DNA from: an uncultured Hyphomicrobiales bacterium
GTDB taxonomy: Bacteria > Pseudomonadota > Alphaproteobacteria > Rhizobiales > Beijerinckiaceae
DNA length: 6,610 bases
NCBI GenBank assembly: GCA_903916165.1
Contig: CAIWVR010000242.1
Span: 1 to 6,610, forward strand
Direction of reading: 5' to 3'
Numbering within the stretch: position 1 is the stretch's first letter; every line of letters begins with the position of its first letter. The notes under the pieces are model-generated. The model was not told the origin of the DNA and did not search any database. It was given only the letters and a program-made list of their open reading frames with translations. Shown here piece by piece: positions 1 through 5,488 of this stretch. The translations under genes and the position numbers were made by a program.

Positions 1-235
1 ACGCGTGCTCTACCAGGAAGGCTCCGTTATCTCGATGCTCGATCCCATGACATTGGTCGAGGGTTACGAGGGCAAGCCTGCGCTGGATGAAGGCGCTCTC
101 ATGTTCTGCGGAACCTTCGCGGCAAAGGGCGGCATTCGCCCGGCCGACAGTTTCGAGTTCGAGATCCACGATCCTGTGCTCGGCCGCAGCATCAGCCATG
201 CTTACAGGCTCGAAAAGCTCCCGGTGCTCGGGTGA
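1..235 (+). CDS. DUF2848 family protein (fumarylacetoacetate-hydrolase-like), 3' end only
   Basis: This is the C-terminal part of a gene cut by the window edge; about 77 codons remain, read from position 2, ending at TGA 233-235. The tail has features I associate with DUF2848 proteins: a segment reading EGSVISMLDPMTLVEGY, then a glycine-rich LMFCGT stretch, GGIRPA, and a terminal HDPVLGRSISHAYRLEKLP. DUF2848 is a poorly characterised family often placed near fumarylacetoacetate hydrolases, which cleave C-C bonds or hydrate keto-acids. The reaction here is unknown. Its stop overlaps the GTG start of the downstream regulator (GTGA), so the two are very likely co-transcribed and translationally coupled. 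The neighbouring monooxygenase and amidase suggest a late hydrolytic step in a catabolic pathway (inference). Family assignment is from memory of the C-terminal pattern; the N-terminal part lies outside the window. Confidence 0.7.
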   Translation, partial: RVLYQEGSVISMLDPMTLVEGYEGKPALDEGALMFCGTFAAKGGIRPADSFEFEIHDPVLGRSISHAYRLEKLPVLG

Positions 236-939
236 ACCAGCACGGGGGCGTCGCACGTGGCCTCAAAATCCGGAGCGCCGATGCTCCAGAGTTCACAGCT
301 GTACGCGAGCCCCTGTCGTTGCGCGATGCGGCCTATGAGGCCATCAAGCATCGCATCATCACCTGCACCTACCGCCCCGGTGAATATATCAACGAGGCAA
401 ATGTCTCGGCCATGCTCGGCATCGGCCGCACACCGGTCCACCAAGCGATCGACCGCCTGATGCTGGAGGGCATGGTTGAAGTCATGCCGCGCAAGGGCGT
501 GATCGTGAAGCCTGTCAGCCTCGACGAGATCATGCAGATCGTCGAGGTGCGCCTTCTGAACGAATCCTATTGTGTCCGGCTCGCTGCCGAACGCGCGGAT
601 CGCGACGAGACCAGTCACCTGACCGACATTCTTGCGCGCACCGCGCAATGGATGGAGGCGCGCAACAGTGAGCAATTGATGCTGCTGGACCGTGAATTTC
701 ATGGCGTGCTCGCCCGTGCCTCCAAGAATGTCGTTCTGGCCGACACATTGTCGAAACTGCATGATCGCTCGCTTCGCTTCTGGTTCATTTCGCTGAATCG
801 CGCGGGGCACAATGAAAATGTGCATGCACAGCATGAAGCTATCCTCGCCGCGATCCGCGATCGCGACGCGGAGGCCGCCGAGCGGGCCATGCGCGCACAT
901 ATTCTGGATTTCCGTGAAAACCTGATGCGCAGCATATGA
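232..939 (+). CDS. GntR family transcriptional regulator, FCD (FadR-like) subfamily
   Basis: A 235-residue DNA-binding regulator. Residues about 29-94 form the winged helix-turn-helix typical of GntR proteins: SLRDAAYEAIKHRII, the RPGEYINE turn, the recognition region LGIGRTPVHQAIDRL, and the wing VMPRKGVIV. Residues about 100-230 are the helical FCD ligand-binding domain. Its usual metal ligands look intact: Asp153 and His157 in LLDREFH, His201 in AQHEAI, and His223 in AMRAHI. Such domains bind a carboxylate-type effector, often through the metal. GTG at 232 is chosen because it overlaps the upstream stop as GTGA and no other good start exists before the HTH; no clear Shine-Dalgarno is seen, fitting coupled translation. 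Regulators of this group are usually repressors released by a substrate or intermediate. Lying inside the operon, it would control its own level (inference). Length is normal for the family. Confidence 0.93.
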   Translation: MNQHGGVARGLKIRSADAPEFTAVREPLSLRDAAYEAIKHRIITCTYRPGEYINEANVSAMLGIGRTPVHQAIDRLMLEGMVEVMPRKGVIVKPVSLDEIMQIVEVRLLNESYCVRLAAERADRDETSHLTDILARTAQWMEARNSEQLMLLDREFHGVLARASKNVVLADTLSKLHDRSLRFWFISLNRAGHNENVHAQHEAILAAIRDRDAEAAERAMRAHILDFRENLMRSI

Positions 940-952
940 GCGCGCTTGTCAT

Positions 953-957
953 GAGGA
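953..957 (+). promoter_or_regulatory. Ribosome binding site deciding the monooxygenase start
   Basis: GAGGA lies 8 nt before ATG 966. Two in-frame upstream ATGs (936, which overlaps the regulator stop as ATGA, and 951) have no comparable Shine-Dalgarno. The protein from 966 begins MKTDQRVLIAGGG, placing the FAD-binding beta strand right at the N terminus as usual for the family. I therefore prefer 966; initiation at 936 by coupling would add 10 residues and cannot be excluded. Confidence 0.6.
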
Positions 958-965
958 CGTTTGCC

Positions 966-2195
966 ATGAAGACCGACCAGAGAGTTTTGATCGCAGGCGG
1001 AGGCCCGGTCGGCCTGTTCTGCGCATTGCTGCTCGGCCGCGCGGGGGTTCCTGTCACCGTTTTCGATATGAACGACGAATTGCTGGCCGATCCGCGTGCC
1101 GCTACGACCCATCCCGCCACGCTCGAAGTGCTCGGCGCGGCGGGCCTCGTCGAGGATATGGCGGCCGTCGGCCTCACCGCGCCAATCTTCCAGTTCTGGG
1201 ACCGCGTGGCCGGAAAACTGGTTGCGACCTTCGATCTCAATCTCCTGAAGAATGACACGAAATACCCTTTCGTGATCCAGTGCGAGCAGTTCAAGACGGC
1301 GCACATCATCCTGAAGCGTGTGCTCGAACTGTCCAATGTCGACGTCCTCTTCGGGCACAAGGTCGTCTCCTTCGAGGACATCGGCAGCGGCATTGTCGCG
1401 CAAATCGAAACGAAGTCCGGCGTCGAAACGCACAAAGGCTCGTGGATCATCGGCGCCGATGGCGGACGCTCGACCGTGCGCAAGCAGGCCGACATTGCGT
1501 TCGAGGGATTCACCTGGGCAGAGCGCTTTCTCGTCCTCACCACGCCGTTCGATTTCAACGCGGAACTTGGCTATTGCCATCGCTCCTATTTCGCCGACCC
1601 GGACGAATGGTGCAATTGCTTCAAGGTGGCCGCCGACGGCCCGCCCGGCCTCTGGCGCCTCGTGTTTCCGGCCGATGCGGAAGCCGCTGAAGCCGATCTG
1701 CTCAGCGACGAATCCGTGCATGCGCGCATGCAGAAGTTCTTTCCCAACGAGACGCCCTACGACATCGTGCATCGCAACATCTACACGGTGCATCAGCGCG
1801 TCGCAGCGAGCTTCCGCAAAAGCCGTGTTCTGCTCGCAGGCGATTCCGCGCATGTCAACAATTCCATCGGCGGCATGGGCCTGAACGGCGGTCTGCAGGA
1901 TGCGGCAAACCTTGCTGAAAAGCTGGCGCAGGTCATCGGGGGCGCTGACGAGAGCCTGATGGATCTCTACTCGCTGCAGCGTCGCAACGTTTCCATCGAG
2001 TTCGTGCAGGCGCAATCCATCGCCAACAAGAAGCAACTGGAGACGCGCGAGCCCGAAGAGCGCCGCAAGGTGCTGGAAGATCTCGCCGCCACAGCCGCCG
2101 ATCCGGTTCGTGCGCGTCAATATCTGCTACGCTCATCCATGCTCGCGCTGCAGGCGCGCGCCGCCGCCATCACCCTTGCAGAGGCGGCCGCCTGA
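966..2195 (+). CDS. FAD-dependent monooxygenase (PHBH/UbiH-type flavoprotein hydroxylase)
   Basis: A 409-residue cytoplasmic flavoprotein of the single-component class A group, which uses NAD(P)H and O2 to insert one oxygen atom into an aromatic or heteroaromatic substrate. All three FAD-family motifs are visible: the Rossmann G-x-G-x-x-G at residues 11-16 (GGGPVG), the DG motif at 163-169 (GADGGRS), and the GD motif at 292-296 (GDSAH) followed by GGMGLNGGLQDAANLAEKL. The length matches p-hydroxybenzoate hydroxylase-like enzymes of about 380-410 residues; the thioredoxin-like C-terminal domain of phenol hydroxylases is absent. After the GD motif the usual Pro-Pro is replaced by Asn299-Ser300. 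The C-terminal tail is Ala-rich. It starts 26 nt after the regulator stop and its own stop overlaps the amidase start (TGATG). With the amidase next to it, oxidation of an N-containing ring or aryl amide is plausible (inference). The substrate cannot be named. Confidence 0.9.
   Translation: MKTDQRVLIAGGGPVGLFCALLLGRAGVPVTVFDMNDELLADPRAATTHPATLEVLGAAGLVEDMAAVGLTAPIFQFWDRVAGKLVATFDLNLLKNDTKYPFVIQCEQFKTAHIILKRVLELSNVDVLFGHKVVSFEDIGSGIVAQIETKSGVETHKGSWIIGADGGRSTVRKQADIAFEGFTWAERFLVLTTPFDFNAELGYCHRSYFADPDEWCNCFKVAADGPPGLWRLVFPADAEAAEADLLSDESVHARMQKFFPNETPYDIVHRNIYTVHQRVAASFRKSRVLLAGDSAHVNNSIGGMGLNGGLQDAANLAEKLAQVIGGADESLMDLYSLQRRNVSIEFVQAQSIANKKQLETREPEERRKVLEDLAATAADPVRARQYLLRSSMLALQARAAAITLAEAAA
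1717..1732. repeat. 16-bp perfect palindrome of alternating purine-pyrimidine
   Basis: TGCATGCGCGCATGCA reads the same on both strands and lies inside the monooxygenase gene (codons for VHARMQ). Alternation of pyrimidine and purine extends over 1715-1732. Such tracts can adopt Z-DNA or cruciform structure. It may equally be a by-product of codon choice. Confidence 0.4.
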
Positions 2196-3559
2196 TGGAC
2201 AAGCCCATTCCCTGCTCCTTCGCACAAACGCTCGGCGCCTTTGCCTCCGGCACTGAGACGCCGCGTGAATTTCTGGATGCCTGCATCGATGAAATCGAGG
2301 AGCGCGAGGGCGACGTTCAGGCCTTCACCTTCCTGCAACTCGACGCCGCGCGCGCGGCCGCAGACGCCAGCACACAGCGCTGGGAGGAAGGCTCGCCGCT
2401 GTCTGCCATCGACGGGATGCCGATCGGCGTGAAAGACGTCATCGAGACCGCGGACATGCCGACGCAGATGGGTTCCGGCCTGTTCGAAGGCTGGTCGCCC
2501 GGTTTCGATTCCGCCTCCGTTCATGCGCTGCGCGAAGCCGGCGCCATTATCGTGGGCAAGACCGTCACGACCGAATTTGCCGCGACCCGGCCAGGCCCCA
2601 CGCGCAATCCCTACGATCTCGCACGCACGCCCGGCGGCTCCAGCAGCGGGTCTGCTGCTGCCGTGGGCTGCGGCATGCTGGCGGGCGGGCTCGGCACTCA
2701 GGTGGTCGGCTCGATTATCCGTCCAGCAAGCTATTGCGGCGTGGTCGGCTTCAAGCCGTCGCTCGGCGGCATCAATCGCGGTGGCAGCCATGATTACATG
2801 AGCCAGTCCTGCCAGGGCGTGCTTGCCGCGACGCTGGAAGACGCCTGGCAGATGGCGATCGAGATCGTCATGCGCGCGGGCGGCGATCCCGGATATCCAG
2901 GCCTGGTCGGCCCGGCCGTTGCCCCCGATGCCGTCAAACCCGGAACGCTTGCGTTTCTTGAGACCCCCGGGCTGGAGATTGCAACGCCAGCAGCCCGCGC
3001 CGCGCTGGAAGAAGCACTCGAAAACCTGCGTCGCGCCGGCGTGACCATCGTGACGCGCCGCGACAGCAAGGCGCTTGCCGCGCTCGAGGACGCGCTGCAT
3101 GAAACGCTCCCGCTGACGCGTCAGATCAATGCGTGGGAATCGCGCTGGCCACTCAACACCTATGTCGATCGCGACGTGAGCAAGCTCAGCAAGGGCATGG
3201 TCGACCGGCTGCATGAGGCCGAAGCGATGAATGTGGAAGATTATCGCGCGCGCCTCGTGCGCCGAGATGAGATCCGCGCGCTGTTTGCTGTCCTGCGCCA
3301 CGAAGCAGCCGCCTGCATCACGCTGTCGGCGCCCGACGTTGCGCCCGTGGGAATCGAGGCCACCGGCAATCCGATCTTCGCCGTGCAAGCCTCGCTGCTC
3401 GGCGTGCCCGCCCTGACCTTGCCGGTGGCCACGCTGGGCGGTCTGCCGCTTGGCCTGCAGGCCATCGGGTATCTTAACGAAGACGCCGCCCTGTTTTCGA
3501 CCGCAGCCTTTGTGCAAGGCACTGTCGGTGACATCGCGATCGATTGCGAGAAGTCATGA
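2195..3559 (+). CDS. Amidase signature family hydrolase
   Basis: A 454-residue amidase-signature enzyme that hydrolyses a carboxamide to acid plus ammonia or amine. The Ser-cisSer-Lys triad is complete: Lys80 in GVKDVIET, cis-Ser149 in GGSSSGSAAAV, and nucleophile Ser173 in the loop VVGSIIRPAS. The spacings (93 from Lys to nucleophile, 24 between serines) equal those I recall for malonamidase E2 (Lys62, Ser131, Ser155). CGVVGFKPS follows as usual. The loop before the nucleophile is unusual: Val170-Val171-Gly172 where TGG, TAG or TNG is common. There is no signal peptide, so it should be cytoplasmic. ATG 2195 shares one base with the monooxygenase stop (TGATG), indicating coupled translation. 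Its stop is overlapped by a possible 30-codon ORF at 3556. It likely acts on the monooxygenase product or on the imported substrate (inference). Subfamily substrate is not predictable; it is not obviously GatA, as no GatB/GatC is nearby. Confidence 0.92.
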   Translation: MDKPIPCSFAQTLGAFASGTETPREFLDACIDEIEEREGDVQAFTFLQLDAARAAADASTQRWEEGSPLSAIDGMPIGVKDVIETADMPTQMGSGLFEGWSPGFDSASVHALREAGAIIVGKTVTTEFAATRPGPTRNPYDLARTPGGSSSGSAAAVGCGMLAGGLGTQVVGSIIRPASYCGVVGFKPSLGGINRGGSHDYMSQSCQGVLAATLEDAWQMAIEIVMRAGGDPGYPGLVGPAVAPDAVKPGTLAFLETPGLEIATPAARAALEEALENLRRAGVTIVTRRDSKALAALEDALHETLPLTRQINAWESRWPLNTYVDRDVSKLSKGMVDRLHEAEAMNVEDYRARLVRRDEIRALFAVLRHEAAACITLSAPDVAPVGIEATGNPIFAVQASLLGVPALTLPVATLGGLPLGLQAIGYLNEDAALFSTAAFVQGTVGDIAIDCEKS

Positions 3560-3648
3560 CATATTTCGATTTCTCGGACGAGTTGATCGCCGGTCGTCGC
3601 TCGGATGTGATGATGATTGACCCTGTTTTGCGTTCGGAACAGGATTGA
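3556..3648 (+). CDS. Possible 30-residue ORF overlapping the amidase stop
   Basis: An ATG at 3556 overlaps the amidase TGA as ATGA and opens a 30-codon frame ending at TGA 3646-3648. It begins MTYFDFSDELIAGRR and ends RSEQD; it is acidic and has no membrane segment. A purine run GAGAAG (3548-3553) sits just upstream, though only 2 nt from the ATG. About 60% of its codons end in G or C, lower than the neighbouring genes, which argues against long-term coding. The ATGA junction copies the style of the rest of this operon, so it could be a real small protein, the remnant of a degraded gene, or chance. I recognise no family. The 3' part runs through the stem-loop at 3622-3643. Confidence 0.25.
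   Translation: MTYFDFSDELIAGRRSDVMMIDPVLRSEQD
3617..3645 (+). promoter_or_regulatory. Weak sigma-70-like promoter candidate before the ABC genes
   Basis: TTGACC (3617-3622) resembles a -35 box and is followed after 17 nt by CAGGAT (3640-3645), which matches the -10 consensus at only 3 of 6 positions. Alphaproteobacterial -10 boxes are often weak, and this is the only sizeable gap in the window, so a second promoter for the transporter genes is possible. The -10 lies on the right arm of the stem-loop at 3622-3643. Confidence 0.2.
3622..3643 (+). promoter_or_regulatory. Intercistronic stem-loop (dyad CCTGTT / AACAGG)
   Basis: The arms CCTGTT (3622-3627) and AACAGG (3638-3643) are perfectly complementary. 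In RNA the stem extends inward by two U-G wobbles and one G-C pair, giving a 9-bp stem with a CGUU loop. No T-tract follows, so it is not a canonical terminator. Its place between the amidase and the binding-protein genes suits an RNA element that stabilises the downstream transporter message, or a DNA operator. Both roles are inference. Confidence 0.35.
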
Positions 3649-3686
3649 ATGGCACTACGGTTGCATGGCGCGCGGCGCTGATTTCT

Positions 3687-3694
3687 GGAGAAAG
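3687..3694 (+). promoter_or_regulatory. Ribosome binding site of the ABC binding-protein gene
   Basis: GGAGAAAG ends 3 nt before ATG 3698, with its GGAG core 7 nt from the start. This fixes the start at 3698: the reading frame stays open further upstream, but only from 3698 (or the adjacent ATG 3701) does the product begin directly with a signal peptide. Confidence 0.7.
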
Positions 3695-3697
3695 CAA

Positions 3698-4678
3698 ATG
3701 ATGAAACGCCTGACGATGATCGCGGTCGCATTTGCAGGCGCCGCGTTGGTACCATCCGCGGCTTCTGCACAGCGCGTCTGGAAGCATGGCATGGTCGAGG
3801 CCAAGAGCGATGCTGGCTTCGTATTTATGGCTGAAAAAGGTGGCTTTGCAGAAAAGCAGGGCATCAAGCTCGAGACCATGCAGTTCAAGGGCGACGCCAT
3901 TGCGCTGAAAGCATTGATTGCCGGTGAACTCGACTCCTATGAAGGCAGCCCCGGCGCGCCCATGGTTGCTTTCTCACGTGGTGCCGACGTGCGTCTCGTC
4001 GGCTGCTACTGGCCGGGCCTCACCTACGCCATCTTCACCAAGGCCGATGTGAAATCGGTTGCCGATCTGAAGGGCAAGGCCTTTGGCATTTCCTCACCGG
4101 GTGCCCTGCCCGATCTGTTCGCACGCGCTGTTCTTGAAAAGTACAAGCTCGACGCCAAGGACGTGCAATTTGCCGCCATGGGCAGCGACACAGATCGTTT
4201 CCGTGCGGTGACCGCAGGCGTCATCCAGGCGGCAGCGTCGTCGAGCGAATTCACGCCGATGCTCGACAAGATGGGCCTGAAGGTTCTTGTTCATGCGCAT
4301 GATGTGACACCGGACTATATTCGCTTCTGCACCTACATGAGCCCGAAGTCGATCAGCACGCGTGCCGATGACGCGGCAAAATTCGTGGCTGCCTCCATCC
4401 AGGCCTATCGCCATGCCCTGACGCACCGTCCCGAAACCGTAAAGCTCACGCGGGAAATGACCAATGCGAAGGAAGATGACCAGCGTGCGGAATTCGTCTT
4501 CGACGAAGTCCTCCGATTGAACGCCATCGACACCGAGATGGGCATCGACATGCGCAAGCTGACATGGATGCAGGAGCTTTTCGTCAAGACCGAGACGCTG
4601 CAGAAGCCGATCGATCTTTCGAAATTTATCGATACGAGCATTCGCGAAAGCGCCCTGAAAATCGCTGGGCCAAAGTGA
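3698..4678 (+). CDS. ABC transporter substrate-binding protein, NMT1/THI5-like (SsuA/TauA type)
   Basis: A 326-residue periplasmic binding protein. Residues 1-24 form a Sec signal peptide: basic MMKR, a hydrophobic core MIAVAFAGAALV, and the cleavage motif ASA before Gln25. There is no lipobox. The mature part follows the NMT1/THI5-like fold: an early FMAEKGGFAEKQGIKLE segment (the family's 'ae.kGfF.k.Gl.ve' pattern), ALKALIAGELD followed by an EGSPGAPMVAFSRGADVRLVG stretch, a YAIFTKADVKSVADLKGKAFGIS hinge, then SDTDRFRAVTAGVIQAA in the second lobe. Family members bind sulfonates, taurine, pyrimidine precursors, riboflavin or aromatic compounds; the ligand here cannot be told. It is preceded by a 138-nt gap with its own RBS, and the ATPase and permease genes follow within 1-2 nt, so the three form a complete importer. 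It likely feeds the upstream monooxygenase and amidase (inference). Confidence 0.9.
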   Translation: MMKRLTMIAVAFAGAALVPSAASAQRVWKHGMVEAKSDAGFVFMAEKGGFAEKQGIKLETMQFKGDAIALKALIAGELDSYEGSPGAPMVAFSRGADVRLVGCYWPGLTYAIFTKADVKSVADLKGKAFGISSPGALPDLFARAVLEKYKLDAKDVQFAAMGSDTDRFRAVTAGVIQAAASSSEFTPMLDKMGLKVLVHAHDVTPDYIRFCTYMSPKSISTRADDAAKFVAASIQAYRHALTHRPETVKLTREMTNAKEDDQRAEFVFDEVLRLNAIDTEMGIDMRKLTWMQELFVKTETLQKPIDLSKFIDTSIRESALKIAGPK

Positions 4679-4680
4679 TC

Positions 4681-5487
4681 ATGCAAGAAAAATCCATGAA
4701 TGACGCTATCGGACAGGTCAGCCTCCAGGATGTCTCCAAGAGCTTCACCTTGAAGATCGAGGGCAAGGTCCAGACGGTTCAGGCGCTGAAGTCGATCAGC
4801 TTCGACGTCAAACAGTCCGAGATCGTGATGTTGATCGGCCCGTCCGGTTGCGGCAAGACGACGGCCCTGCGCATTCTGATGGGTCTTGAAACGGCAACCC
4901 GTGGTCGCGTCAGCGTTGGCGGCAAGGAGATCACGGGCTGCGGCTACGACCGTGGCCTCGTCTTCCAGCATGCGGAACTTCTGCCCTGGCTCACCGCTGC
5001 GCAAAACGTGATGTTCGGCCTTGAGATGAAGGGCATGCGTGGCGGGGAGTTGAAGGACACAGCGCAACGCTATCTGGAACTCGTCGGCCTCAAGGACGCC
5101 GCCAACCGGCGTCCCTATCAATTGTCAGGCGGCATGAAGCAGCGCGTCGGCATTGCCCGCGCGCTGGCCATTGATCCGGAAGTCCTGCTGATGGACGAGC
5201 CCTTCGGCGCGCTCGATGCGCAGACGCGCGAAAGCCTGCAGGGCGAACTTCTCGACATCCAGTCCCGCACGAAAAAGACGATCATTTTCGTGACGCACGA
5301 TCTCGACGAGGCCGTTCTGCTGGCCGACCGTATCATCGTCATGCGCGCCGGTTCCATGCAGGAAGAGATCCGCGTCCTCCTGCCCCGTCCGCGCGGCAAT
5401 CTCGGTGCTTTGCGCGGCAAGCCTGAATTTGCCGAGGCCCGGTATCAGGTCTGGAAGGCGCTGCACGCGCTTGAGGCGCTTCACTGA
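4681..5487 (+). CDS. ABC transporter ATP-binding protein (SsuB/TauB type)
   Basis: A 268-residue ATPase that powers the importer from the cytoplasmic face. All nucleotide-binding motifs are intact: Walker A at 53-61 (GPSGCGKTT), the Q-loop at Gln96 (VFQHAELLPWL), the signature LSGGMKQR at 148-155, Walker B with D-loop at 168-179 (VLLMDEPFGALD), and the switch His206 (VTHDLDEA). The end (LLPRPRGN... EARYQVWKALH) is typical of nitrate/sulfonate/taurine-type ATPases. The start is uncertain: GTG 4675 would overlap the binding-protein stop as GTGA, ATG 4681 lies 2 nt after it, and ATG 4696 has a weak AAGAAA upstream. None has a strong Shine-Dalgarno, which fits translational coupling; the choice alters only a few residues. 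One base separates its stop from the permease start. Confidence 0.93.
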   Translation: MQEKSMNDAIGQVSLQDVSKSFTLKIEGKVQTVQALKSISFDVKQSEIVMLIGPSGCGKTTALRILMGLETATRGRVSVGGKEITGCGYDRGLVFQHAELLPWLTAAQNVMFGLEMKGMRGGELKDTAQRYLELVGLKDAANRRPYQLSGGMKQRVGIARALAIDPEVLLMDEPFGALDAQTRESLQGELLDIQSRTKKTIIFVTHDLDEAVLLADRIIVMRAGSMQEEIRVLLPRPRGNLGALRGKPEFAEARYQVWKALHALEALH

Positions 5488-5488
5488 C

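Noticed and set aside
819..830. 12-bp palindrome TGTGCATGCACA in the regulator gene
   Set aside because: Six-base arms are expected about once or twice in a window of this length, and it lies in well-constrained coding sequence.
699..2120. Long open frame on the minus strand (473 codons) opposite the regulator and monooxygenase
   Set aside because: It mirrors strongly supported genes on the + strand, has no recognisable domain, and long antisense frames are common in GC-rich DNA with biased third positions.
2117..3517. Long open frame on the minus strand (466 codons) opposite the amidase
   Set aside because: Same reason: the + strand encodes a full amidase with an intact triad, and the antisense product looks like low-complexity Arg/Gly/Ala/His-rich shadow sequence.
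3617..3697. N-terminal extension of the binding protein from TTG 3617
   Set aside because: The extension would bury the signal peptide 27 residues inside the protein. ATG 3698 has a good RBS and gives a normal N terminus.
3560..3697. Rho-independent terminator after the amidase
   Set aside because: The only stem-loop (3622-3643) has wobble pairs and no following T-run, so it was kept as a stem-loop and not called a terminator.
4564..4680. N-terminal extension of the ATPase into the binding-protein gene
   Set aside because: It would overlap the end of the binding-protein gene by over 100 nt and adds residues without resemblance to the ATPase family.
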